A stretch of DNA of 64,000 bases from Syngnathus acus (Eukaryota > Chordata > Actinopteri > Syngnathiformes > Syngnathidae). The DNA lies in contig NC_051101.1 of NCBI RefSeq assembly GCF_901709675.1, forward strand, positions 11,180,501 to 11,244,500. The letters are read 5' to 3'. Under the pieces are notes generated by a model. It worked only from the letters and a program-made list of their open reading frames with translations, ran no database searches and had not been told where the DNA came from. This document shows, piece by piece, positions 35,975 through 47,120 of the stretch (within the stretch, counting starts at the first letter, position 1; every line of letters starts with the position of its first letter). A program made the position numbers and the translations under genes.

Positions 35975-37145
35975 TCAGGGTACGATGCAAGTTGCCTTCC
36001 GCAGGGCCAGGTAACCTGTGACGACATCTGTGGGAAGGAGGCGGATGTAGGAGAATTCCTCTGTGGAGGTGAAGCGAAGTTTGGTCTGCGGGTCTGTGTA
36101 ACTTGCCTGAGCAAAAGTAGGAAATAGTAAGTCACTCTCTTAAGGCTCAGCACGGTGAGCCAGGAAGTTACTCACGGGTAGTCCCGAGATGTCCGAGTAT
36201 TTTTTGGATGGTTTCAGAGAGGGAGGAGCATCAATGTTGTAGTCTGTAAAATGAAATGGTACATTATTGGTTCGTATTTTATTTCAAGAATCTTTTATTG
36301 AAATGTTCAATCTGTTTGAATGTGATCAAACAAAACTGTGATGGACCACAATGAGTCTTCTGCATTCTCTAGGTTCTAATATGAACTTGTTATCATCACC
36401 ACTGAGTAGAATTAAATCAAGTGATTCAGTTACAGTTCGGGTCATCGAGCGTCCAGGGTAGAGTACGTTCCAGAACCAGAATTTGTTTGAGATTCTTCCA
36501 GGTTCTGTTCTTTTTGCCAGCTGCCGCTCCGCCGATCCCAGAGTGCTGCCAAGATGGAAAGATAACACGATCAGTCTAAGATGTGGCCACAAGATCATAC
36601 AGGTATTGAATAACAAAATGGCACTCACCATAAATGAAGGGTCCTTGAAAGGTGGTGGCTTTACTGTGCCTTCTGTGCTGGTGCTTGTTAACGGCGTGGT
36701 CTCCACCAATCCAACCGGCTTCATGTCAGGGACAACTTCTACCACTGACATCTGATTGGAACACAGAATTTGGAATGTCAACAGAATTGGCATTTAATCA
36801 ACATTGATTTACATGAAATTACATGATTGTGCAATTGGTACATATGAAGTTATTCATTCCAATTGTTGTGGAAAGATAACAAGGTGATAGCAGGAGAATC
36901 GAGTGTTATTTACCTGAGAAACGAAAAACAAAGTGTAAGAACAGAAAGTTATGTCGCATCTTTGTTTCTACCTGATTCGGTGCGAGTTGTGTCATCATTA
37001 GCGGAGCTTTCTTCTTCTTGGTGCCCCCGCCGGTTGGCTGGGCGGCGGACACCGCCGGACTACCGGGACGTTTCTTCCCCCGCAGTGCTGCAGGGCCGGC
37101 GGCCAACTGCTGGCTCTTGATCGTAATCGGGATCTGAGATGCCAT
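35975..37145 (-). CDS. ino80c: INO80 complex subunit C, complete, five exons
   Basis: Exons on the minus strand are 37145-36972, 36751-36629, 36545-36434, 36243-36176 and 36106-35975. All junctions are GT-AG, frames join cleanly and the sum is 609 nt (202 aa), close to the mammalian protein (about 192 aa). INO80C is a non-catalytic subunit of the nuclear INO80 ATP-dependent chromatin remodeller. Diagnostic blocks: MASQIPI at the N-terminus, a KKRPGSP and KKKK basic region (about residues 24-46), PPPFKDPSF, KKNRTWKNLKQIL, and the YL1 C-terminal-type domain KYSDISGLPASYTDPQTK... ending TGYLALRKATCIVP. Exon 3 is not evident as a long open frame but is required and fits exactly. The N-terminal third is low-complexity and diverges most, as usual for this protein. 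It is head-to-head with galnt1, the mammalian arrangement. Confidence 0.95.
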
Positions 37146-37224
37146 GTGTTGGGATACAGTCAATTTACATGCTGTGTTCTCACTCGAGGATGAGCATTAG
37201 CATTAGCATAAGCCGCTCTATGAC

Positions 37225-37275
37225 AGTTCACCCGGATGTTGATTAATTTAACTTCCGTTGAAGCGCACGTGACAC
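37225..37275 (-). promoter_or_regulatory. TATA-less promoter region of ino80c
   Basis: Upstream of the ino80c ATG are two ETS-type cores (CCGGAT at 37232-37237; ACTTCCG at 37251-37257) and a CACGTG E-box (37266-37271), in a typical housekeeping arrangement 90-130 bp before the start codon. The transcription start is not determined. Confidence 0.4.
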
Positions 37276-39239
37276 CAGCACGCTTTTTTTTATGTGCGGT
37301 AATTTAATATCGTGAGATTTTAGATTTAAAGCACTACGGTCATAAAAAAATAAAAAAAATACAAATTAAGTTGTATGAATTAAAAAATATATACAGTATA
37401 TATAAAGTTGGGGAGGTTAGGGTTAGTGGGATAGGCTCCGCCCACTAGCCAAGAGTTTATTTCTTATTTACTGCTGCCATCTAAAGGAATGTACCACAAC
37501 ATTGACTATATATAAAATAGTAAGGTCAATTAAATGAGTTGCATTAAATGACAATCATTTTAATGTTTTTCCAAATGACTGTTTTTTTGTTTTGTTTCAT
37601 TTTTTTACTGTGTAAATTGTAAGTAAACTGACCAAGTGGGTGTGGTTCAGCAAGATAGTGACATTTACTTTGACCCGTAAAACATTAAACAAGACAGGTC
37701 GATCTCGCTTAAAGCAAACTCGAGAGATAAACTAAAACAAGCCATACCTGTCAGGACAGCTTTGAAAGATTCGACTGCCTCCGGTAATGTGCCGATTGGT
37801 TAGAGTAGGACGCTACGCCTTGGAGCTATATGTGGGCCCTCTCTTGTCAATCTGACAGCGTTCCACACAAACACCTCTGATGGCAAAGCGCCTTTAGCGT
37901 ATCTATAACCCTGCACTTGGGAAAGAACCTGTCAGGTTTCAGACTCACACCACAATGAAGCACCACATCCAAATTCAACACAGCATCCCTTAACAACTGC
38001 AGGGACCTTGATTAACGGACAGCTACTGCTGTCATTTGGGTGACTTAGTGTGACTCAGTGTGAGTGTGAATACAGAAGAACAAACTTTTGAGTCGAAAAT
38101 CGCATGCGAAATACCGATTCAAAAGCACATTTTTTTAGAAGATGCCTTATTCATTTTTAAACGTGCTGCTGTGAATAATAAATGATATATAGTTGGGCAC
38201 AGTTGGAAAACAAATGCTAATGTATTATGGATAATGTTGAACTTTCATACGGAACTGCAGATCTTCGTTATGAAAATACCACCTACACAAGATAATCCAG
38301 GGAAGCAAAGGATCAGTTTGAACAATCGCTTTCATTTTGCTGCAGCTCTCCTAAAGCCGACAGTTTTAATTGTCGCCGGATGCCATACTGAGCTTTGCGT
38401 TATCTCGTCCTTCAAAACCGAGCGACAGCACTTCGCTTGGATTCGTCACGCATACTGTACATGATGTTACATTTAAAAGCACATTATGTAAAAGGTTTGT
38501 ATCTTTTTCATGCTCTAGTGACTCAGGAGGCAAACATACATGCCAAAGCCTAAAGCCACCTATTGATCTGCGTGTTGACTCAGGCTGGATGTGTGTCAAT
38601 GTTTATAATAGGGATGGATAGTCTGCGCCTCTTCTATGAAATGTCAAAAGACCATTTTGAGTCTCTACCGCCCACCTCAAAATAGGAGGCCTCTTTCGAA
38701 TGCAAAATTGTTTTTCCTGCATGGTTTTATGTATGAAGTCTGTATTTGGTCCTATTTTTTTTATTTGTTTTATAAGGTTATTATAGTTTGCGCCTTATTT
38801 TATTTAGATAATCGTCAATTTGGATAGTTCTGAACAAGTTACAGGAGGGTTTGGTTTGCACACTTACAAAACTACGGTTCATCAGTTGTTTATTTATTAC
38901 TTCCATCCATCCATTCATTATCTGAACCGCTTTTCCTCATGTGGGTCACGGGATTGTTTTTACGTCCCCTCTCAAAAAGATTCGATTTTTCAAGTGAGTT
39001 ATAGAGATGTTATGGTCGTTGTGAGAAAGTTTGCATTGTCAATTGTTGCAAATAACAGAAAAAAAATACTTTAACATTTATTTCTGTGCCTTCAGAATCT
39101 TTTTGTCTACCCTAGTGAAGATAAGTATGGATGGGGAGAGTCTAAATGGAATTCCTCAAATCCAGTTCCATATAAGTGAGATAGATAGGTTTCTTTTTTA
39201 AAAATATGAATCCGATTATGGGCTCAATCATGCGTTTTT
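37276..39239. other. Intergenic space between ino80c and galnt1 first exon
   Basis: No gene recognised. An AT tract lies at 37386-37402; a telomere-like TTAGGGTTAG word lies near 37416 with a GGGATAGGCTCCGCCCAC repeat scrap after it. A CCATCCATTCATTATCTGAACC repeat fragment is at 38905-38950. Poly-T runs occur near 37290 and 39235. Confidence 0.6.
38905..38960 (+). repeat. Teleost interspersed-repeat fragment
   Basis: CCATCCATCCATTCATTATCTGAACCGCTTTTCCTCATGTGGGTCACGGG-like sequence matches the left end of a very common fish repeat (CATCCATTTTCTGAACCGCTTATCCTCA). The expected GGAGCCTATCCCAGC part is missing. Confidence 0.6.
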
Positions 39240-39776
39240 TTTTTCTTCCGGGTTGAGAGCGCGAAGGGAGGGATGAGCAATGATGCTGGCAGCCTGCACA
39301 TCGCTCCGCACATCATCATCATCAGCAGCAGCCAAATCCTTCCTTTTCTTCCCTCCCTCCCTCACAAGAACCCGGCCAGCCAGAGTCTGCACGTCCGCCC
39401 CCCAGGCCGCCGCGAGGGACGGACCTCAGTCAGCCGCGGACTCCTCTCCCCCTGCGACCCTCCGTATCCGCCCGTCTCCCCTCATGGATGTCCCGACTCG
39501 TTACGGCTCTAGTCGACGGACGCCACCCGCGTAGATGTGTGTGTGACGGCCCACGCCTTACGTTAAGCTTCTTTTTTTTTTTTTTTTTTCCCCCTCATGC
39601 GGTAACCAGTTCGACGGCAAAGAGGAGGAGCAGCGCGCCCCCCGTCGTTAGCCGGAGAAGCTAACCGAGCTAGCTAACTTTAGCCCCGACACTTGGTACC
39701 CTAGTCGGGGGAGTTTTGTGGCTCACAAGCTAAGCTGGGGCGGACTTGGGCTACCCCGTCACTCTTTTAAATTAAG
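39240..39776 (+). promoter_or_regulatory. CpG-rich promoter and probable non-coding first exon of galnt1
   Basis: This stretch is much richer in GC and CpG than its flanks, begins with an ETS core (CTTCCGG, 39245-39251) and ends at a near-perfect splice donor, TTAAG|GTAAGC, at 39776/39777. galnt1 has its start codon in an internal exon with an acceptor at 54774/54775, so a 5' non-coding exon must lie upstream. This is the only good promoter-like candidate before it, and it lies head-to-head with ino80c. The open frames at 39273-39534 look like GC-driven chance frames. It could alternatively serve the TRIM gene at 42038. Linking it to galnt1 is inference. Confidence 0.55.
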
Positions 39777-42037
39777 GTAAGCTGTTTTCCTTTTACATGA
39801 ACGACCTTGTCCCCCTGTTCTCGCCACATTAACCACGCGCCGGGGAACGTGATATGTTCGTAGCCGAGGACGGGCGCTTATGGCAGCGGGCTTCTTGTTG
39901 ACAGAAGCAGCCCAGTTAAGGGAGGGAGGATGCGACCACCCTTGAAAGGCAAATTGTCACTTTTCCTGACTGCTAACTCAGCCTTCAATTACCACGACAC
40001 TACCTGTCAGATTTGTTGCAAGAAATAATGCCTGTACTTAAAGTACTTTATACAAAAAATTGCTTGCTGATAATGGCAGAAACAGATGCAGCTTTGTGAT
40101 GGGACATGAATTCCGTTATTGTTAAAATTGGTATAATACTGCACAATTTGTTGCTGAACCTTGGTCTTACTTCTAATATATCTTTTTAATCTTATTGCAC
40201 CACATCCTGTATTAATGAATATTTTGCGTACCATAACTTTAGTTACCGTATTGGCCCGAATATAAGACGAGTTTTTTTTTTTCATTGAAATAAAACTGAA
40301 AAATGGGGGGGTTGTCTTACATTCGGTGTCTAGACAAAAGCTTTTTTCAAACTTGAGTCTTGAAAAAGAGGGGGTCGTCTTATAATCGGGGTCATCTTAT
40401 ATTCGGGCCAGTACGGTACTACGTTCCATTGAATAGCCACTTGGAGATCTTTATACTGGTTTGTTAGTTCTAACAGGGCTGAAATTTAGTGACTGGAAAA
40501 TGGATTTTTCATCATTGCAAATGATGACGGCAATCTACCATGTTCTTTGAAGCAAAGATGCCAAATCGCTGTTAATGTAGTGGCAAAATATTCTGCCACA
40601 GGATCCATAATGAGCCTTGATATGATGTTTGCTGCATCTGAGACTTGTGTGAAGGCATGACTAGCCAACATAAGGAGGAAATGATTCATGTTCCTCATTT
40701 CAAGGCCGTGGACTGGACATGATGTGTTTCCTGCACCGTGTGTGTGTGTTGACAGTGTGTTCTGGCCTCAGCATATTTGCTTGCTTGCAGTCAGTCGTTT
40801 CCAACCATAGAGCTCTTTGGGGTGCACTTATTTTGTTGATTACACAAATATGACAATTCAATATTCCTTAATTAGATGTCAGAAGGTACAATGAACCTTT
40901 CTATCCACCTGTTGCTGTTCATTCAACAGTCGTGGCTTTCTGAAAAAGTGAGCAAAAGTCTCAGCAAACTTTTGTTTGTCATCGGTGGCAATTTTGTTGA
41001 ATTCTTTGTTGTTGCTCTCAGCTTGTCAGGAATAACAATAGGTCCATTCTGGCACGGCTCTGGAGGGAGGCTGCAGCATTCCCGGCCGGCCACTCCGTGT
41101 GCCAGCCAGGCTTGCTTTTTAAGATTGGGTTTCCACAGCCACCTGGAGCTAGCAGCACAGGAATGCCATTGTTCCAAACTTTTGGACTATAGCGGGATCA
41201 GAGCTACTTGCGTGCACACACACACACACAGATTCAAGTACACACGCTTTGTTGTTAGTGTTTATAAGCTTCGGCCTTGTTGGGGGTAAATACGAGAACG
41301 TAACAAGTGGCTGTAAATTAAAATAAGCTGTTTGTTACTTGATTTGTGTGCAGTAAATTTGAGTGTTTGCATTTATCAAAAAGTGTAAAACAGTCCTTCA
41401 TTTTTATTTGTATTTTAAATGCTTCGGGAAGTTTATTCAATTGTTATGCTGTCAGAGAGATGAACAAGTTTGTTATTCGCTTGGGGACTTGAACTGGACT
41501 TGTTTTCAGACGTTGGTGAGCAGGCAGCCTATTAATCAGTCTTGCAAAGCACCAGCGGATCATTAAATGATGAAAAGGTAATCCCTGCCAATTTTTTTAG
41601 CCGGCCACTTCAATCAATTAATGTTGATGGACATAGCGTGTTTAGCTCCTTGTTTGTCGCATTCTTAATCTCTTTGTGCGTGTTTGTTGTTGTGAGGTGG
41701 GAGGAGGGCTGAACGGTTATTTTTATATCCAAATCGCGATTTCTTTGCCCTGACACACCCTGAACTGGGTCGTTATCTCGTTTAGCAGTGCACTTTGGCA
41801 CCAGGCACACTAGTTCTGCAATAATAAAGCCATATATGTGGATGACGTTAGTCTTATCACTGTGTCATGAGTTGAAGACTGACAATAAAAGCCAAAGTCC
41901 AGGAAACAAGACTTGGACTCTCGGACTTCTTGGATACAAAACGATCCTTTCGCTAGTCACTCAGGCAGACGTACTGAGGCTGTCTGCGAGTGAACATTTG
42001 AAAGCTTGAAGGCTGAGGCGGTATCTTCATCAGGACC
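39777..42037. other. Putative galnt1 intron 1, part before the TRIM gene
   Basis: Contains a 175-bp MITE (40244-40418), a CA tract (41215-41230), a diverged hAT-like scrap near 41707-41750 (GGGCTGAACGGTTATTTTTATATCCAAATCGCGATT) and no other exon that could be recognised. A possible acceptor (TCTTCATCAG) stands at 42033, five bases before the TRIM ATG. Confidence 0.55.
40244..40418. mobile_element. 175-bp MITE with 27-bp terminal inverted repeats
   Basis: TACCGTATTGGCCCGAATAT... at 40244-40270 and its inverted copy at 40392-40418 match at 25 of 27 positions. Internally, GTTGTCTTACATTCGG and GTCGTCTTATAATCGG are related direct repeats. There is no coding capacity. Family resembles the fish and vertebrate elements with TATAAGACGA-type ends; superfamily not resolved. 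Confidence 0.65.
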
Positions 42038-43612
42038 ATGGCAAGCCACGTCGAGGCCAGTCTCGAATGTCCGGCCTGTTTGGAGATCTTTAAAGATCCT
42101 GTCATGCTGCCGTGTACTCACAGCATCTGCAAAGACTGTCTCCAGAAATGGCCGAAACAGAAAGGCAGTTACTCCTGTCCAATCTGTAGAACAGAGTTTA
42201 ATTCCATCGATTTGCCTTTGAACTTGGCACTGAGGAACGTGTGTGAGGCTTTTTCACTAGCCTCAATTGAGTCGAAGGACATCTCCAGCTTCTGCCAAGA
42301 GTGTCTCCGGAAATGGTCGGAGCAGAAAGGCGGTCACTCCTGTCCAAGCTGTAGAACAAAGGTTAATTCCATGGAGATGCCTATGAGCTTCGCACTGAGG
42401 AACGTGTGTGAGGCTGTTTCACTAGGCTCAATCGAGTCAAAGGACATCTGCAGCTTGCACAAGGAGAAACTCAAACTCTTCTGTTTGGACCACCAGGAGC
42501 TTGTGTGCATCATCTGCAAAGATTCAGAAATCCACGATGGGCACAAGGTCCGTCCCATTGATGAATTTGCAAAAGGTTACAAAGAGAAACTCCAGGAAGT
42601 CCTGCAGGATGCAAAGAAGAGCCTGGAAGTTCATAACAAGAAAAGGGACAACTGGAATCAATGCTCCGAGTACATCAAGGTTCAGAGGGAGCGTGTGGAA
42701 AGCAAGATTAAGAAAGATTTTGAGGAGCTTCGTCGCTTCCTGCAGGTTGAGGAGGAGGCCAGGTTGTCTGCTGTGAGGGAGGAAGAGAGGAACAAGACTC
42801 AGATGATGAAGGAGAAAATTCAGGCTCTCAGCACAGACATGGCCACTCTCTCAGACATGATCAGAACCGCAGAGGATCAGCTCTTGTCTGACGTTTTCGT
42901 CATGAAGAACTTCCAAACTGCAATGAGCACATTCCAGTTACCTGTCTTGTCCGAGCAGCTCCCAAGGGGATCTCTCCTGGATGAAGCCAAACACGTGGGC
43001 AACCTCAAGTTCACTGCATGGGAAAAAATGAAGGAGATTGTTTCCTACAGTCCCGTCATTCTGGACCCTAACACAGCCGGTGTAAGACTCAGTCTGTCTG
43101 AAGATCTGACCAGCATGAGTGCCGGTGAACAAAAGCAGCATCACCAAAATCCAGAGTGGTTTTCAGAGAACATTCAGCGTCCCCAAAATCCAGAGTGGTT
43201 TTCGGAGAACCTTGTGCGCGGTTCTGCTTTGGCCCTGCGTACTTGTACAAGTATCTGGGATTTTGAGGTGAGCGACAACACTGACTGGAAGCTGGGAGCC
43301 TTTTGGGGAAATTCCTCAGGTGATTTTTTTTTGATCGCATTTCGAGATGGTGAATACAGAATTTTCTCAGAAGAATCCAAAAGATGGTATCCGCCATTGA
43401 AACCGAAGAGGATCCGAGTTCACGTGGACATTAACAAAAGATCACTTTCAGTCACCGAATCTCAGACAAATACTGTTTTGTATCGAAGGAATATTTCCAA
43501 TTGGACACATTCATCCGACGACATGGAAATAGTCCCCTACTTTTTCACCAAGGATAAAAATCCTCTGAAAATACTTCCAGTTCCGCATTGTGTTAAGATT
43601 CAAAAGCAGTGA
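42038..43612 (+). CDS. TRIM family E3 ubiquitin ligase (RING, B-box 2, coiled coil, PRY-SPRY), intronless
   Basis: One uninterrupted frame of 524 codons starting at GGACCATGG, an ideal initiation context. Residues 11-50 form a complete C3HC4 RING (C11, C14, C26, H28, C31, C34, C47, C50). Residues 86-105 repeat only its second half (C86, C89, C102, C105). A B-box 2 uses C138, H141, C149, H152, C157, C160, H166 and H169. A charged coiled coil spans about 176-300, and a diverged PRY-SPRY follows from about 343 (DPNTAG, LSEDLTSM, WDFEVSDNTDWKLG) to 515. Family knowledge: such class IV TRIMs transfer ubiquitin, often in innate immunity, and expand rapidly in fish; nearest relatives are the TRIM35/TRIM39/A33-like group. 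The SPRY is short and lacks the usual GxHYW core. No frameshift or stop. It appears nested, same strand, in galnt1 intron 1. Substrate unknown. Confidence 0.9.
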   Translation: MASHVEASLECPACLEIFKDPVMLPCTHSICKDCLQKWPKQKGSYSCPICRTEFNSIDLPLNLALRNVCEAFSLASIESKDISSFCQECLRKWSEQKGGHSCPSCRTKVNSMEMPMSFALRNVCEAVSLGSIESKDICSLHKEKLKLFCLDHQELVCIICKDSEIHDGHKVRPIDEFAKGYKEKLQEVLQDAKKSLEVHNKKRDNWNQCSEYIKVQRERVESKIKKDFEELRRFLQVEEEARLSAVREEERNKTQMMKEKIQALSTDMATLSDMIRTAEDQLLSDVFVMKNFQTAMSTFQLPVLSEQLPRGSLLDEAKHVGNLKFTAWEKMKEIVSYSPVILDPNTAGVRLSLSEDLTSMSAGEQKQHHQNPEWFSENIQRPQNPEWFSENLVRGSALALRTCTSIWDFEVSDNTDWKLGAFWGNSSGDFFLIAFRDGEYRIFSEESKRWYPPLKPKRIRVHVDINKRSLSVTESQTNTVLYRRNISNWTHSSDDMEIVPYFFTKDKNPLKILPVPHCVKIQKQ

Positions 43613-44079
43613 TGTCAGAGATTTTTTTTGGGACTGTCTGATGTTTTCCTGACATTACAACGCGGGACTGGCGAAATTAGAATCTCCCACATGATAATGC
43701 CTCCTTCTCCGTAGTGTTAACGTTGTGCCGGTGCAGAAGGTGGGAAAAATGTTTGAGATCTTGTTAGATAATTAACGAGCACCATTTATCATTTGTATTT
43801 GTTTCTTTAGACTATTAGAAAGTGTGTGGCGAAAGCAAGCTGAAGAATATGATGTGATTACATTGTCAATGTCGCAACTGTTGGCTCACGAGTTTACCAT
43901 TTGTCATTTTGTAATTAAAAAGGGGAAGCACGACTCAACTAAATGCTCCATACTTTGTATTGTATATATAAAAAAAACAAGATTGTAAATAGTTATGTGT
44001 TAATTTTTGCACGACAAAGCTAGTAATTATTAATTAAAGCGCAGCATCTCAACTCGAAACTGAAAGAATGACAAAGATA

Positions 44080-44308
44080 AATAAAGATAAGGTTTATTGC
44101 TGGATAAGAGGTTCCGTCATAAAACTTTATAACTGCCACGTGTTTTTTTTCTTTTTCTTTCCATGAACTGTGATAAGTGCATTTGATTCATGGGATGGCT
44201 CTGATGCTTTTGCAATGATGTACTGAAAGGAAGCAAACCACTGTTAAGATTACTAATTGGTATTCAATCAGCGCTGAGTGGCATGTATCTTTTATTTGCA
44301 CCAATAAA
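44080..44308 (+). terminator. Candidate poly(A) signals of the TRIM gene
   Basis: AATAAA occurs at 44080-44085 and again at 44303-44308. The latter is followed by CGTGTACATGTGGTATTGGGGG, a GU-rich element, making it the better candidate. The 3' UTR would be about 700 nt. Confidence 0.4.
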
Positions 44309-46899
44309 CGTGTACATGTGGTATTGGGGGAAAAAAAATGTTTACAGTTGTTTATAGTCTTGGCGTGACATTGGATGATGCAGGCTCTTTAGCTAAATCA
44401 GATAGTGGGATCATAAGGGCTGATCGTCTGATGAAGAGAAAAGAAAACAAGGACAAGAAGCCGGGAGAGATCGCTATCAACGGCATTTGTGTTGTCGTGC
44501 GCATGTAAGTTTGTAGCAGTATTTGTACAGTAGCTTTGCTTGCGTGTGTGTGTATTTGTAGTCGTGCGCGTGTGGCCTCTGGTTTTCCTCTGAGTCACGT
44601 CAGGGGTAGAGTTGCGTAGAAGTGGGTCAGCCAGTGCCACCAGGGAGCATTTCCAGCTCCCTCTTCGGCTCCAGCCCACTAAAGGCCAATGTCAACATTT
44701 ACATCCTCGTTATTTGTGCACTCAGCCTGCTTACCACGCAATAGTTGTGTGTATGTGTTTCAACTCTGTTTCTGTCCCATTTAACGTTCTAGTCATACTC
44801 TGACCCATCAGTAAAATCCAGAAAGAATCCAGTGTTTGCACCACCTAGCTAGCTAGCTAGCTGTCGTTTTTCGGTCCGGCTGGTGCCCTCGTGGCCAAAC
44901 GCTCTTTGTATGCTGCTGTGTCGGCGTGACAGTCCAGCAGTAAAGTAACAAAGGTATTGATCCGCTGCCTAGCTGGTCCTTATCGACTGACTGTTTAACA
45001 GTTTAAGTTAATGCTCATCAGCCAGCTAAATATTCCAATACGCGTACAAACGACTCCATGCGGACATTCGTCCGGCGTTGGTTTTTAACGGCCAGTTGGA
45101 GTCACCGCAACTCTGCTTGGCCACTCAAGATGTCATCAAATGACTGACAAGTTTTTTTTTTCCCCCCTCATGACTTCATACGGACGAATGCGCATTACAG
45201 AATATGACGCCGCCGGCTACGAATGGAACATTTGAAGAGTGGGAACCAAGGTGGAGGTCAGCTGCCAGGCGAGGTCGCGCCCAGTAACCCTTTCCAGTTG
45301 CATGGGGTTTCCTGCTTCGTGACATCTGTATGTTGCTCACGACAGCTGTTTCATTCCTGAGATAGCAGCCGACTGGAAAATGGCATAGTTTCCATAGCGA
45401 CAGCCTTGCTGTTTCCCATCCCCCATTTGTTTTTTTTTGTATGTAGAATATATCCACTTTCTGCTGACTCTGGGCGAAAGTAAGGGCTGTGTGACACACA
45501 CGTTCGCACAGATGTCTCCGTTTACCTTCAACGCTTGCATGCCCATTTGAATCGCTCCCATTGACACTGAGGTCATGATTTATTTTCACGTTTCTTAGAC
45601 ACACCCATTGCCAGATACTTTTGCTCTAATCTGTCCACGTGTACTGCGAGAATTGTGGGATGAGTTAATGTAGTTGAATTTATTATTATTACACTTTAAG
45701 GCAAAAAATAAAATGATTATAAATTAAGAAATTGGAATTCATAAGACAATCCCATGCGTTGTGCATTTCCACTCACCTTGAGTTTCATTCATCATATTTA
45801 AATGGTATTTTAAATTCTATCAAAAACTACACATAATTCTTTTTTTTTTTTTAATCAAATTACCTTCTGGTTTTGGTCGATTCCTTTTTGCCATTGCTGT
45901 GCGGCTTTCTCCACAAAAGTTAATGTTGCCGCTGATTAATTTAAGCCCGTGTGGTCGGTCTCCCATGCTTCTGATTTACTTCCGTTGATGTCGTGGCCCT
46001 TTTGGGAAACAAAGCGTCTCATAACCAAAGCTCTCACATAAATCTCAGGATTTATCGCAGCTTGCCTCAGAGTAATGATGAAAGGCTTCACCTAACTTCA
46101 CCTAGTTACAATATTCAATTTAATAACCAGACTTGACTGCAATGTGCAAAGAATATTTTTTTTTAGTCATATTTTGGAGTCAACGTGACTGTTAAGCAAC
46201 TGCCACGTTGCAGAGCTCCATCTTGTGACGCCAAGGTCAAGGCCAGAGGCAGAAGTGCCGCTCGGGGCTGGATTGAAACTCGCTTGTCAGTAGCAGCAGG
46301 AGCAGGAACACTTAACAAACACCGAGGCACTCCGCTGCTTATCTGCACAGAAGCTCAATCTGGAAAAGCCCGAGAGGATTTATCGAGATTTGGCTCACAA
46401 TTCTCACTTTGAAGCTGAAAACGAATCGTGTTGGTAGCTGGCTGACAGCTTTTAAACACTCTGCTTTTCACCTTTTTTGTCGCCATCGGTACTTTTGTTC
46501 TAATCCAAACCTATTGGAAACGAATTATTTTTGTTTTCATGCTACATTTTCAGTATGACAATATTTGCAGAATTGCATTGCGGTCTCCTTCAAAGCCACC
46601 AAACTTTCTGTATTTTTGTTTAATCATTTCTCCGGGGGAAAAAGAAGCTTTTTCAAAAGCTATAATATTCGACCCCATACAGCTCAAACCATTTTTAATT
46701 AGCAAGTGTTCCCTTGGTTTACCTCTCCCGGGTTGCTTCTAATTAGGCTTTGTAAACCCAAACAACTACTTTCCATTGTGTAACTACTCTCCTCCAAGGT
46801 ACACTCACGAGGCTGTTTAGCACCTCATGTGTCTTTTTTGTAACTTTAATCGCTTTCCATTTAGCCTTACTTTAAACAATATATGTCAGCAGGAAAGTG

Positions 46900-47120
46900 A
46901 GAAGGAGAGACGATGAGAGCAGAGGAAAAAGACCCCAGCTGTGGCCGAAATTTCCTTGTTGGACCCACATAGGCCTTTTATTCATTCGTGGCGAGAGCAG
47001 CCATTAACATCTGGCTGCGTCCACTCCCACAACGGCGCAAATGGCCCTTTGGAACTGTGGCGATTTTGTATTTTACAAATTTCCACCAAGCCTGTGTTTA
47101 AGAATCACTGCCAATACAAT
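46900..47120. promoter_or_regulatory. Candidate conserved non-coding element in galnt1 intron 1
   Basis: A repeat-free, GC-balanced block including AGCAGCCATTAACATCTGGCTGCG and AAATGGCCCTTTGGAACTGTGG around 46995-47065. Contains a CATCTGG E-box-like word and no open splice-bounded frame. Possible intronic enhancer, by composition only. Confidence 0.25.
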
